Shown here: piece after piece, positions 1 to 8,033 of the stretch
How the letters are laid out: the number at the start of each line of letters is the position of its first letter
Numbering within the stretch: the stretch's first letter is position 1
Source: Streptomyces colonosanans
Lineage (GTDB): Bacteria; Actinomycetota; Actinomycetes; Streptomycetales; Streptomycetaceae
Assembly (NCBI RefSeq): GCF_001866645.1
Contig: NZ_MLYP01000064.1
Coordinates: forward strand, 1-43,267
Length of the DNA stretch: 43,267 bases
Direction of reading: 5' to 3'
The notes under the pieces: generated by a model
What the model saw: only the letters and a program-made list of their open reading frames with translations
The model's database searches: none
What the model was told of the DNA's origin: nothing
Made by a program: the position numbers and the translations under genes

Positions 1-1
1 G

Positions 2-949
2 CCCCCGGTCGCCACGCCCCCCACCCCGGCGCCCGCGCCGTTCGTGCACACCGCGCCCACCATCGTCGCGCCCCTGACCGCCCCGCCGGGCGGAACCGTG
101 CCACCGCCGGGCCCCGCACCGCACGCCCAGCCACCCGGCCCGCCACCCGGATACGGCGGGCAGCCGCCGGCCCCGATGCCGCCCGGTTACGGGCAGCAGA
201 CTCCGCCGCCCCCCGGCTACGGGCAGCCGGCCCCGTACGGCCGGCATCCGGGCCATGCCCCCTCCCCGTACGGTGCCCCGCAGGGCGGTGCCGGTGTGGC
301 CGCCGCACTGCAGGCCTTCAAGGAGACGCCCACCGGGCAGCGTTGGACCCAGCAGAACAAGAAGCTCGTCCGTGTCGACCTCGGCATCGGCGGCCAGCCC
401 GTGCTGGCCCGGCAGGGCAGCATGGTGCTCTACCAGGGCAAGGTCGACTTCGGCTACAAGGGCGCGGGTATCGCCGGGCGGATCGTGGGCAACGCGACCG
501 GCCAGGAGCTGCAACTGATGCGCTGCACGGGCCAGGGGCAGGTGTTCCTCGCCGAGGACGCCACCCATCTGCACCCGATCGAACTCCAGGGAGACGCGAT
601 CTGTGTCTCCGCACAGAACGTCCTGGCCTTCGACGAGTCCCTCCAGTACGAGGTCCGGCGTATCGAGGGACACAGCATCCCCGGGGGTGCACTGTTCACC
701 CTGCAGTTCCAGGGGACCGGCACGATCGTCGTGAAGACACACGGCACGCCCGTGGTGCTGCCCGTCACCCCGACGACGTTCGCCGACTGCAACGCCGTCG
801 TCGCCTGGTCCGCCGCCGCCCAGGTGATCGTCTCCAGCCAGGTGCGGATGCGCCGCAACGCCTACGCCGGAGACACCGGGGAGAGCGTCAACCTGCAGTT
901 CCGTGCCGCCCCCGGCAATTTCGTCGTCGTCCAGCCCTACGAGGTCTGA
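2..949 (+). CDS. AIM24-family protein with Pro/Gly-rich linker, 5' end outside window
   Basis: The reading frame is open to the left edge, so the true start lies outside the window; the first visible start-type codon is a GTG at 44, inside a low-complexity Pro/Gly/Tyr/Gln stretch with repeated PPGYG-like units. About the last 210 residues form an AIM24 domain (compact beta-rich, TRAP-like fold) with the signatures LARQGSMVLYQG, LMRCTGQGQVFLAE and a C-terminal FVVVQPYEV. The same landmarks recur in the next two genes. From memory, Streptomyces orthologues carry a TerD (tellurite-resistance/calcium-binding) domain before the linker; that part is not visible, so it is inference. The next gene starts 11 bp downstream, so the three form one operon. 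No biochemical role is established for bacterial AIM24 proteins. Family call is firm; function unknown. Confidence 0.8.
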   Translation, partial: PPVATPPTPAPAPFVHTAPTIVAPLTAPPGGTVPPPGPAPHAQPPGPPPGYGGQPPAPMPPGYGQQTPPPPGYGQPAPYGRHPGHAPSPYGAPQGGAGVAAALQAFKETPTGQRWTQQNKKLVRVDLGIGGQPVLARQGSMVLYQGKVDFGYKGAGIAGRIVGNATGQELQLMRCTGQGQVFLAEDATHLHPIELQGDAICVSAQNVLAFDESLQYEVRRIEGHSIPGGALFTLQFQGTGTIVVKTHGTPVVLPVTPTTFADCNAVVAWSAAAQVIVSSQVRMRRNAYAGDTGESVNLQFRAAPGNFVVVQPYEV

Positions 950-960
950 GGGAGCCCGTC

Positions 961-1641
961 ATGAACCAGCCGCTCGCGGGCTTCGCCCCCGCACCCGTCA
1001 CCGCCCGCATGGAGAACCACGGCAGTCACATGCTGAAGGTCGCCATGCAGACCGGGAACGACCTCTTCGCGCGCGTGGGGTCCATGGTCGCCTACGAAGG
1101 GTTCATCCAGTACGAGCCCAACCCTTCCGCTGTGCGCCAGATCGCACGGGACTGGATCACCGGTGAGGGTGCGCCCCTCATGAAGTGCTCCGGTGACGGT
1201 CTGCTCTACCTGGCCGACTACGGGGCGAACGTCGTCGTCATCAACCTGGACGGGGACGCGATCTCCGTCAACGCCACGAACCTGCTCGCCCTGGACGCAC
1301 ATCTGCAGTGGGGTGTCGAACGCGTCAAGGGCCTCGCCAAGTTCACCGGGCAGGGCCTGTGGAACACCAGGATCTCCGGCCAGGGCTGGGTCGCTCTGAC
1401 CTCGCGGGGCACGCCGATCGTCGTCGACTGCGGCAGCGGCGAGGACGAGACGTACGTCGACCCGGACGCCCTCGTCGCCTGGTCCCCGAACCTGAAGGTG
1501 AAGGGCAAGCGCAGCTTCAAGGCGCAGTCGCTCATCGGGCGCGGCAGCGGAGAGGCGTACCAGATGGCGTTCTCCGGGCAGGGCATCGTGGTCGTCCAGC
1601 CCAGCGAGGACAGCACCGACCGCCTCCGGATCCGGGGCTGA
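961..1641 (+). CDS. AIM24-family protein (second of three)
   Basis: A 226-residue protein that is essentially one AIM24 domain. The ATG at 961 is preceded by GAGGGAG and lies 11 bp after the previous stop. The domain shows the shared landmarks FARVGSMVAYEG near residue 40, LMKCSGDGLLYLADYG near residue 75, and GIVVVQPSE near the C-terminus. It has no signal peptide or transmembrane segment, so it is probably cytosolic. It is clearly paralogous to its two neighbours, and diverges most in the central insert carrying DWITGEG. Bacterial AIM24 proteins have no agreed reaction; the link with TerD-type genes suggests a membrane or stress-related complex, but this is inference. Confidence 0.85.
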   Translation: MNQPLAGFAPAPVTARMENHGSHMLKVAMQTGNDLFARVGSMVAYEGFIQYEPNPSAVRQIARDWITGEGAPLMKCSGDGLLYLADYGANVVVINLDGDAISVNATNLLALDAHLQWGVERVKGLAKFTGQGLWNTRISGQGWVALTSRGTPIVVDCGSGEDETYVDPDALVAWSPNLKVKGKRSFKAQSLIGRGSGEAYQMAFSGQGIVVVQPSEDSTDRLRIRG

Positions 1642-1657
1642 GGGGGAACCGCACACC

Positions 1658-2413
1658 ATGCAGAGCACGCTCTTCGCCTACAACGAGCAGCAGACCCAGG
1701 AGCGCTACAGCCTGCAGAACCCGCAGATGCTGCGCGTCCTGCTGGAGGGCCACGACGACATCCTGGCACGCAAGGGCACCATGGTCGCCTACCAGGGGCT
1801 CGTCGAGTTCGACGCCGAGTACCAGAGCGACGGTCAGCACCGCGCGCGTGCGCACACGGGGGAGGGCCTGGACCTGATGCGCTGCCACGGGCAGGGCACC
1901 GTCTACCTCGCGAACCTCGCCCAGTACGTGCACATCATGGACGTCGAGCAGGAAGGGCTCACCGTCGACAGCGGCTACGTCCTGGCGATGGACTCCTCGC
2001 TGCACTACGAGATCATCGCCGTGGACAGCCTGTACGGCATCTCCGGCTCCGGCAAGTACCAGCTCAACATCACCGGCCGCGGCAGGGTCGCGCTGATGAC
2101 GTCCGGCGTACCCCTGCTGATGCAGGTCACGCCGGACACGTACGTCAACTGCGACGCCGACGCGATCGTCGCCTGGTCCACCGGCCTGCGCGTTCAGATG
2201 CAGGCCCAGACGCATTCCTCCGGGGTGTGGCGCCGCCGCGGCAACACCGGGGAGGGCTGGGAACTCAGCTTCATGGGCAGCGGATACGCGCTCGTGCAGC
2301 CGAGCGAGCTGCTGCCGCCGCAGAACGCGGTGATCGGGCAGGGGCTGCGCGCCCAGTACGGCATGGGCCAGCAGGGGGCGCGGGCGCAGAACCAGGGCAA
2401 CGTCTGGAGCTGA
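1658..2413 (+). CDS. AIM24-family protein (third of three)
   Basis: A 251-residue protein starting at ATG 1658, 16 bp after the previous stop with GAGGGGGA as ribosome site. It has the AIM24 landmarks LARKGTMVAYQG, LMRCHGQGTVYLANLA and YALVQPSELLPP. An N-terminal segment of about 20 residues (MQSTLFAYNEQQTQ) and a Gln/Gly-rich C-terminal tail of about 30 residues distinguish it from the middle paralogue. It is last in the operon and is closed by the hairpin at 2420-2456. Three adjacent paralogues with different tails suggest subunits of a hetero-oligomer rather than redundant copies; that is inference. Function unknown. Confidence 0.85.
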   Translation: MQSTLFAYNEQQTQERYSLQNPQMLRVLLEGHDDILARKGTMVAYQGLVEFDAEYQSDGQHRARAHTGEGLDLMRCHGQGTVYLANLAQYVHIMDVEQEGLTVDSGYVLAMDSSLHYEIIAVDSLYGISGSGKYQLNITGRGRVALMTSGVPLLMQVTPDTYVNCDADAIVAWSTGLRVQMQAQTHSSGVWRRRGNTGEGWELSFMGSGYALVQPSELLPPQNAVIGQGLRAQYGMGQQGARAQNQGNVWS

Positions 2414-2419
2414 GCGCGG

Positions 2420-2456
2420 GTAAGGGGTGGCCGTCGCTCGGGCGGTCACCCCTTAC
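2420..2456. terminator. bidirectional hairpin terminator
   Basis: Inverted repeat GTAAGGGGTGGCCG / CGGTCACCCCTTAC (14 bp with one wobble) around a 9-nt loop. It lies between the AIM24 operon and the convergent NUDIX gene, so it can end transcription from both sides. Confidence 0.75.
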
Positions 2457-2474
2457 ACCTCGCCTGTCGTGCCC

Positions 2475-2990
2475 TCAGAGAGCGGCGCGCGCCGCCTCCA
2501 GCAGTCGCACGACCGAGGCGTCCGCCACGTTCGCGACCTCGTCGTACGCGAACCAGCGCAGGTCCAGGGACTCGTCGCTGATCGCCTCGACGGCTCCGGC
2601 CGGGGCGAGCGCCGCGTACTGGACGTCGAGGTGCCAGGCGCACGGCGTGTGATGGCGGTCCAGGCGCACCGGACCGCCGGGCAGCAGGGTCACTCCCTCG
2701 ATGCCCGACTCCTCGGTCGCCTCGCGCAGAGCGGCCGCGGCCAGCGTCCCGTCGACCGGCTCGCAGTGGCCGCCCGTCTGCAGCCACATCCGCAGCTTCT
2801 TGTGGAGGGTCAGCAGAACGCGGCCGCGCTCGGGGTCGATCACCAGGGCGCTCGCCGTGATGTGCCCGTCTTTACAGGCCTTCCACATGCCGTCCGGGTG
2901 CGCCGTCAAGTGGTCCAGATAGACCTCGCGCAACTCTTGCTGGTCCTCGTAGCCCTTCAGTACGAGGACCGCGTCGTCGTGGAGGCTCAC
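2475..2990 (-). CDS. NUDIX hydrolase
   Basis: A 171-residue NUDIX protein, predicted to hydrolyse a nucleoside diphosphate linked to another moiety; substrate unknown. The NUDIX box is visible as GGHCEP followed by REATEESGI; the Glu expected before the helix is replaced by a Gly/Asp context, so the box is slightly divergent. The start is the GTG at 2990 (SLHDDAVLVL), which overlaps the TGA stop of the upstream metalloprotease gene by 4 bp (GTGA). The two are therefore translationally coupled in one minus-strand operon. Longer versions of this frame only read through the neighbouring gene. The length is normal for a single-domain NUDIX protein. Confidence 0.85.
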   Translation of the reverse strand: MSLHDDAVLVLKGYEDQQELREVYLDHLTAHPDGMWKACKDGHITASALVIDPERGRVLLTLHKKLRMWLQTGGHCEPVDGTLAAAALREATEESGIEGVTLLPGGPVRLDRHHTPCAWHLDVQYAALAPAGAVEAISDESLDLRWFAYDEVANVADASVVRLLEAARAAL

Positions 2991-4417
2991 TCGGCGTCGT
3001 CGCCCTTGTCGCCCTCGTCCTTCTTCAGGTCCGGCTTCTCGGTGGAGCCGCCGCCCGCCGCCTCGCCGAGCATCTTGTCCAGCTCGGAGAAGTCCAGCTG
3101 CTCGCGGTGCACGAAGCCGTCCGGGTCGTCCAGGTCGGACGCCGTCGGCAGCATGTCCGGGTGGGCCCACAGACCGTCCCGGCCGTCCACACCGCGCGCG
3201 TCCGTGAGCGAAGCCCACAGGCGCGAGGCGTCGCGCAGGCGGCGCGGGCGCAGCTCCAGGCCGATCAGCGTCGCGAACGTCTGCTCGGCCGGACCGCCCG
3301 TGGCACGACGGCGGCGCAGGGTCTCGCGCAGCGCGTCCGCGGATGCCAGGCGCGGCTTCGCGGCCGCGTGCACCACCGCGTCCACCCAGCCTTCGACGAG
3401 CGCCAGCGCCGTCTCCAGCCGGGCCAGGGCCGTCTTCTGCTCCGGCGTGTCCTCCGGCTGGAACATGCCCTGCTGGAGCGCCTGCTGCAGCTCCTCCGGG
3501 TTCTGCGGGTCGAACTGGCCGACCACGTCCTCCAGCTTCGCCGTGTCGACCTTGATGCCGCGGGCGTAGCCCTCGACCGCGCCGAACAGGTGCGAGCGCA
3601 GCCACGGCACATGTGCGAACAGGCGCTGGTGAGCGGCCTCGCGCAGTGCGAGGTACAGGCGCACCTCTTCCTTGGGCACGCCGAGGTCCTTGCCGAACGC
3701 CTCGATGTTCAGGGGCAGCAGCGCGGCCTTGCCGGCCGGGCCGAGCGGCAGGCCGACGTCGGTCGAACCGACGACCTCGCCGGCGAGCACGCCGACGGCC
3801 TGCCCGATCTGCGTACCGAACATGGCGCCGCCCATGGAGCGCATCATGCCGATCAGCGGGCCCGCCATGGCCTGCATCTCCTCCGGCAGGACGTCGCCCA
3901 TGGCCGCGCCGACGCGCTCGGCGACCGGGTCGACGAGTTCCTTCCACACCGGCAGGGTCGCCTCGACCCACTCCGCGCGGCTCCAGGCCACGGCGGAGCC
4001 GGCGCCGGACGGCAGCGACGTCACGTCGTCGAGCCACAGGTCGGCGAGGCGGACGGCCTCCTCGACCGCGGAGCGCTCGCCGGGGTTCACGCTCGCGTCC
4101 TTCGTGCCGTCCGGGGTGCCCTGGGAGACCGTCTGGCGGGCGATCTGCTTGGCCATGTCCCAGTTCACCGGGCCGCCCTCGTACGAGAGCATCTGGCCCA
4201 GCTGCTGGAAGGCGGCGCCCAGGTCCGCGGGGTTCAGGGAACCGAACATCGCGGCGAGCGGGTTGTCGGCGCCGGCGCCGCCGGCTCCGGGCGACCCGAA
4301 TCCGAACGGGTTGGCCGGTCCCTGGCCACCGCCGCTCTGCTGGTCCTTCTTCTTGCCCTCGTCGCCGTTCTCCGGCTCCTCCGGCGGAAGGCCGAATCCG
4401 AATGGGGTGTTACTCAC
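2987..4417 (-). CDS. zinc-dependent metalloprotease-like protein (DUF2342)
   Basis: A 476-residue actinobacterial protein of the DUF2342/'putative hydrolase' family. The N-terminus (about residues 1-50) is Gly/Pro-rich and probably disordered (MSNTPFGFGLPPEE, NPFGFGSPGAGG). The core carries the signature LYLALREAAHQRLFAHVPWL near residue 260, the degenerate zincin-like helix of this family. The C-terminal half has a long helical EELQQALQQGMFQPED region and ends in an acidic/Lys-rich tail. No transmembrane segments are evident. It is followed by the overlapping NUDIX gene. The metalloprotease label comes from distant similarity; activity has not, to my knowledge, been shown, and a canonical HExxH is not seen. 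Confidence 0.8.
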   Translation of the reverse strand: MSNTPFGFGLPPEEPENGDEGKKKDQQSGGGQGPANPFGFGSPGAGGAGADNPLAAMFGSLNPADLGAAFQQLGQMLSYEGGPVNWDMAKQIARQTVSQGTPDGTKDASVNPGERSAVEEAVRLADLWLDDVTSLPSGAGSAVAWSRAEWVEATLPVWKELVDPVAERVGAAMGDVLPEEMQAMAGPLIGMMRSMGGAMFGTQIGQAVGVLAGEVVGSTDVGLPLGPAGKAALLPLNIEAFGKDLGVPKEEVRLYLALREAAHQRLFAHVPWLRSHLFGAVEGYARGIKVDTAKLEDVVGQFDPQNPEELQQALQQGMFQPEDTPEQKTALARLETALALVEGWVDAVVHAAAKPRLASADALRETLRRRRATGGPAEQTFATLIGLELRPRRLRDASRLWASLTDARGVDGRDGLWAHPDMLPTASDLDDPDGFVHREQLDFSELDKMLGEAAGGGSTEKPDLKKDEGDKGDDAE

Positions 4418-4607
4418 GGGATTCCTCGGCTGGTAAGGCCACCGGTTCGTTCCGGCGGCTGGCTGCCCGACAACACCACCAGCGTAGACACCTCAGCCGG
4501 ATCGAGCCTGAGTGCTTCGCCCACTCCTGGCCTGCGGCAGGATGGATGCCACCTGGTACGCACGCGTGCTCCGCGTCCGTACTGAAGACAACCGCTGGAG
4601 ACGCCCG

Positions 4608-5771
4608 GTGAGTTCCCCAGATCCGCAGGTTCGCGCAGCGCGAAACCATTCAGCCCGATCGTCGGCCGACCGCAGCCCTCGGGCGGCGGCGCTGCGTGTC
4701 GGCGATTCCTCCGTCGTCCGCGGGCCCGTCGTCGCGGTCACCGGCGCGGCGACCGGTGTCGGCGCGCTGCTTGTCGAGCGGCTCGCCGAGTGCGACGAGA
4801 TCAAGCAGGTCGTCGCCATCGACGAGCGGCGCGGGGAGTGCGCGGCGGCACAGTGGCACATCCTGGACGTGCGGGATCCGGCGATCGCGGAGAAGCTGCG
4901 GGGTGCGGATGTCGTGGTGCACCTGGCCCTCGACCTGGATCTGGAGACGGACGCGGCGGCGCGCACGGCATACAACGTCCGGGGGACGCAGACCGTGCTG
5001 ACCGCCGCCGCGGCGGCCGGGGTGCACCGGGTGGTGCTGTGCACGTCCGCCATGGTCTACGGGGCGCTGCCGGACAACGAACTGCCGCTCTCCGAGGATG
5101 CCGAACTGCGGGCGACGGCGGAGGCGACCGGGGTCGGGGACCTGCTGGAGATCGAGCGGCTCGCACGGCGGGCGCCGCGGGCCCATCCGGGACTCAACGT
5201 CACGGTCGTACGGCCGGCGGTGCTGGTCGGGGGCACGGACACGGCGCTGACCAGGTACTTCGAGTCGCCGCGGCTGCTGGTGGTGGCCGGGTCGCGGCCG
5301 GCCTGGCAGTTCTGCCACGTCGAGGATCTGTGCAGTGCTCTGGAGTACGCCGTTCTGGAGAAGGTGGACGGGGAACTGGCTGTCGGATGCGACGGCTGGC
5401 TGGAGCAGGAGGAGGTCGAGGAGCTGAGCGGGATCCGGCGGATGGAACTGCCGTCCGCGGTCGCTCTGGGGGCGGCGGCCCGGCTGCACCGGATCGGGCT
5501 CACGCCCTCGCCCGCCGGGGACCTGGCGTACACGATGTACCCCTGGGTGGTCAGCGGGAGCCGGCTGCACGACGCCGGGTGGCGGCCGCAGTGGACGAAC
5601 GAGGAGGTTCTCGAGGAGCTGCTGGAGGAGGTGGCCGGGCGGCACACCGTGGCGGGGCGACGCCTCGGACGCAAGGACGCGACGGCGGCCGGCGCGGCCG
5701 GCGCGACGGTCGCCCTGCTGGGCGCGGCAGCGGTGGTACGCCGGGCGCGGAAGGCCCGACGGCGCATGTAA
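4608..5771 (+). CDS. NAD-dependent epimerase/dehydratase-like (extended SDR) protein
   Basis: A 387-residue extended-SDR protein. I chose GTG 4608 (SSPDPQVRAARN) because GGAG sits 7 nt upstream; longer in-frame starts lack a site. After about 40 basic residues comes the Rossmann glycine motif VTGAATGVG, then the acidic strand end VVAIDERRGE, GADVVVHLALDLD, and the Ser/Tyr region LCTSAMVYGALPDNELP. The usual YxxxK lysine is not obvious, so catalysis may be altered or the protein may only bind NAD(P). The C-terminus has a small Ala/Val-rich hydrophobic stretch (GAAGATVALLGAAAVV) followed by Arg/Lys, a possible membrane anchor. It is probably transcribed towards moaE; substrate unknown. Confidence 0.75.
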   Translation: MSSPDPQVRAARNHSARSSADRSPRAAALRVGDSSVVRGPVVAVTGAATGVGALLVERLAECDEIKQVVAIDERRGECAAAQWHILDVRDPAIAEKLRGADVVVHLALDLDLETDAAARTAYNVRGTQTVLTAAAAAGVHRVVLCTSAMVYGALPDNELPLSEDAELRATAEATGVGDLLEIERLARRAPRAHPGLNVTVVRPAVLVGGTDTALTRYFESPRLLVVAGSRPAWQFCHVEDLCSALEYAVLEKVDGELAVGCDGWLEQEEVEELSGIRRMELPSAVALGAAARLHRIGLTPSPAGDLAYTMYPWVVSGSRLHDAGWRPQWTNEEVLEELLEEVAGRHTVAGRRLGRKDATAAGAAGATVALLGAAAVVRRARKARRRM

Positions 5772-5963
5772 AGGCGCCTCCCGGGCGGCCCCTGGAGGGA
5801 GGAAGGCTCCCGGGGGGGCGGCGTGCGGATCCGGGAGGCACCGGCGCGCAGTCGTGTGAATCCGGCCGTGCCGCCGTCGTATGGAGAAGGCGCCGAACAG
5901 CACGCGCGTGTGCTGGGTGATCGTCCCTTTCTCAGTGTCAGGGGCATACGGCACGATGGGGGC

Positions 5964-6425
5964 ATGGCACCCCACAGCGATCACCCCGGTGAGCAGGCGG
6001 CGGACGAGCCCATCAAGCTGCTCGCGATCCGCGACACCCCGCTCTCCGTCGACGAGGTCTTCCGGGCTGTCGGGGACGACGCCGCCGGCGGGACCGCGCT
6101 GTTCGCCGGGACCGTACGGAACCACGACAGCGGAGCCGATGTCGACGAGCTCGGTTATTCGTGCCACCCCAGTGCCGAGGCCGAGATGCGGCGCGTCGCC
6201 GAGAAGGTCGTCGCCGAGTACCCGGTGCGGGCGCTCGCGGCCGTGCATCGGGTGGGGGGCCTGCGCGTCGGTGATCTCGCCGTCGTCGTCGCCGTGTCGT
6301 GCCCCCACCGGGGCGAGGCCTTCGACGCCTGCCGCAAGCTGATCGACGATCTCAAGCACGAGGTGCCCATCTGGAAGCACCAGAGGTTCTCCGACGGGAC
6401 GGAGGAGTGGGTGGGGGCCTGCTGA
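5964..6425 (+). CDS. moaE: molybdopterin synthase catalytic subunit MoaE
   Basis: A 153-residue MoaE, the large subunit of molybdopterin synthase, which with thiocarboxylated MoaD converts precursor Z (cPMP) to molybdopterin. Visible family motifs are FAGTVRNHDSG, AVHRVGGLRVGDLAVVVAVS, HRGEAFDACR and the catalytic-lysine segment KHEVPIWKHQ, then FSDGTEEWV near the C-terminus. I set the start at ATG 5964 (MAPHSDHPGE) after GATGGGGG; the frame stays open further upstream, but without a convincing ribosome site. The preceding gap (5772-5963) has a G/C-rich imperfect hairpin near 5775-5820. No other moa gene is in view, so the pathway partners are elsewhere. Confidence 0.9.
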   Translation: MAPHSDHPGEQAADEPIKLLAIRDTPLSVDEVFRAVGDDAAGGTALFAGTVRNHDSGADVDELGYSCHPSAEAEMRRVAEKVVAEYPVRALAAVHRVGGLRVGDLAVVVAVSCPHRGEAFDACRKLIDDLKHEVPIWKHQRFSDGTEEWVGAC

Positions 6426-6618
6426 TCCCCGCCGCGCTCCACTGACCCCCGCGTCTCCCTCACATACCTCTCATAGGGCTCATACGTCTCATAGGGTCAA
6501 TCGAGCTCTCACTCGGCCTCCGCTTGCGTAACCGCACCCCGGCCGTGAGCGTTGTCAGTGCGGATGATTAATCTGCTGATCAGTCAGCTGCGGACGCTCA
6601 TGGGTTTGGGAGGTCGGC
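6426..6618 (+). other. intergenic leader with short direct repeats and AT-rich palindromes
   Basis: This 193-bp gap holds two copies of TCTCATAGGG (6469-6478 and 6487-6496, 18 bp apart). It also holds the palindromes GATTAATC (6566-6573) and CTGATCAG (6576-6583), unusually AT-rich for this genome. It probably contains the promoter for the small gene at 6619; I cannot place the hexamers with confidence. Confidence 0.35.
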
Positions 6619-6783
6619 ATGGCGGCGCTCGCCTGGTTGCTGATTCCGCTTTTGGCTGCGATCGGTGCCGGACTGTGGGGAAGTTGGGCCAGTCGCAACC
6701 GCACGGCCTTGGGCGACGGCTCCGAGCTCGCCGGATACGCACGGTTCCGCGAGGCCATGGAGAAGTCCCACTCGGGAAGCTGA
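6619..6783 (+). CDS. small single-TM protein, 54 residues
   Basis: A short gene with a perfect-looking ribosome site: GGGAGG at 6608-6613, 5 nt before ATG 6619. It encodes one N-terminal hydrophobic helix (LAWLLIPLLAAIGAGLWGSW, about residues 4-23). A small soluble part of about 30 residues follows, with ELAGYARFREAMEKSH. The topology suggests a membrane-anchored small protein with a short helical domain. It lies 82 bp before the PDZ-protease gene on the same strand. I believe similar short ORFs are conserved at this place in other Streptomyces, but I cannot confirm that here. Function unknown. Confidence 0.7.
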   Translation: MAALAWLLIPLLAAIGAGLWGSWASRNRTALGDGSELAGYARFREAMEKSHSGS

Positions 6784-6843
6784 GGGCTTTCCGGGCCCCA
6801 GGGGGGCCTTTTCGTGCGGACGGCCCCAGAGGTGCGTTGACAG

Positions 6844-6860
6844 GACAGTCCCGTACTGTC
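6844..6860 (+). promoter_or_regulatory. inverted repeat over putative leaderless promoter
   Basis: GACAGT-ccccgt-like spacer-ACTGTC is a perfect 6-bp inverted repeat (arms 6844-6849 and 6855-6860). The hexamer TACTGT at 6854-6859 lies exactly at -12 to -7 relative to the ATG at 6866, and no Shine-Dalgarno sequence is present, so transcript and reading frame may start together. A TTGACA at 6837-6842 is too close (11 nt) to be a normal -35 partner. Confidence 0.4.
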
Positions 6861-6865
6861 GTGCC

Positions 6866-7963
6866 ATGCCACGCCGCACCGCGACGATGCTCGCTTCCAC
6901 CCTGATGCTGATCGCGCTCTTGTGCGCGGGAGTGTTCATCAAAGTGCCGTACTCGGAGATGTCCCCGGGGCCGACGGTGAACACCCTGGCCGAGCACAAC
7001 GGCGAGCCGGTGCTGCAGATCTCCGGGCGCAAGACCTACCCGACGAGCGGCCATCTGAACATGACCACCGTCAGGGTCACCAGTGCCGACTACAACATGA
7101 ACCTTGTCGAGGCCATCTATGGATGGCTCGCGCATGACAGTAAGGTCGTGCCGCACGACACGCTCTACCCGGACGGCAAGACCGAGGAGCAGTCCAGCCA
7201 GGAGAACGCCGAGGAGTTCAGTCAGTCCCAGGAGAGCGCCAAGGTCGCCGCGCTGAAGGAGCTGCACGTCCCCGTGACGTCCTGGGTGATCGTCTCCACC
7301 GTCCTCAAGGGGTCGCCCGCCGAGGGCAAGCTGCACGCCGGTGACGTCATCAAGGCCGTCGACGGGACCGCCGTGAAGGCGCCCGGCGACGTCTCCAAGC
7401 TGGTGACCAAGCACAAGCCCGGACAGGACGTCGTGTTCACGATCGTGCCCGCCAAGGAGCAGGCCGCCGCCGTGAAGGCGCACAAGACGGCCACCACGAC
7501 TCAGAATGTGACGATCACCACGACGAAGTCCCAGGACGGCGGCCAGGAGCGGGCCATCGTCGGGATCGCCGCCGGGACCGATCACACGTTCCCGTTCACC
7601 ATCGACATCAAGCTGGCCGACGTCGGCGGCCCCAGCGCCGGTCTGATGTTCGCCCTCGGCATCGTCGACAAGCTCACCCCGGACGACCTCACCGGCGGCA
7701 AGTTCGTGGCCGGCACCGGCACCATCGACGACAACGGCCGGGTCGGGCCGATCGGCGGCGTCGAGATGAAGATCGCCGGCGCGCGCAGCAAGGGTGCCCA
7801 GTACTTCCTGACCCCCAAGGACAACTGCGCGGCCGCCGCGAAGGACACCCCCGAGGGGCTCACGCTCGTCAAGGTCAACACCATCGAGGACGCCCTGCAC
7901 GCCCTCAAGGACATCCGCACCGGGACGACCGCCGACCTGCCGAAGTGCACCACCAAGGGCTGA
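6866..7963 (+). CDS. YlbL-like PDZ and Lon-type (S16) serine protease
   Basis: A 365-residue membrane-anchored protease. Residues about 5-27 form a signal anchor (TATMLASTLMLIALLCAGVF), so the rest should be extracytoplasmic. A PDZ domain follows at about residues 135-200 (VIVSTVLKGSPAEGKLHAGD, IKAVDG). A C-terminal Lon proteolytic domain lacks any AAA module. The Ser/Lys dyad is visible as Ser257 in DVGGPSAGL and Lys302 in GGVEMKIAGA. The ATG at 6866 has no ribosome site and may be leaderless. Family members (B. subtilis YlbL and relatives) are linked to cell-division or envelope quality control, but the substrate here is unknown. The neighbouring PPA1309-like and UPF0182 genes form a recurrent actinobacterial neighbourhood. 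Confidence 0.88.
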   Translation: MPRRTATMLASTLMLIALLCAGVFIKVPYSEMSPGPTVNTLAEHNGEPVLQISGRKTYPTSGHLNMTTVRVTSADYNMNLVEAIYGWLAHDSKVVPHDTLYPDGKTEEQSSQENAEEFSQSQESAKVAALKELHVPVTSWVIVSTVLKGSPAEGKLHAGDVIKAVDGTAVKAPGDVSKLVTKHKPGQDVVFTIVPAKEQAAAVKAHKTATTTQNVTITTTKSQDGGQERAIVGIAAGTDHTFPFTIDIKLADVGGPSAGLMFALGIVDKLTPDDLTGGKFVAGTGTIDDNGRVGPIGGVEMKIAGARSKGAQYFLTPKDNCAAAAKDTPEGLTLVKVNTIEDALHALKDIRTGTTADLPKCTTKG

Positions 7964-7985
7964 CGGGCAGCACCTTCACAGGGCA

Positions 7986-8012
7986 GGGGCGCCCGGAATC
8001 CCCGGGAGCCCC
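7986..8012. terminator. hairpin between convergent genes
   Basis: GGGGC..CCGG / CCGG..GCCCC with a small internal loop and 5-nt apical loop, placed between the convergent protease and PPA1309-like genes. Plausible bidirectional terminator, not followed by a T-run. Confidence 0.4.
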
Positions 8013-8033
8013 AGCCGCACAACCGCGGAACGT

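Noticed and set aside
6837..6859. Standard TTGACA/TACTGT promoter before the PDZ protease gene
   Set aside because: The spacing is only 11 nt; kept only the -10-like hexamer as tentative.
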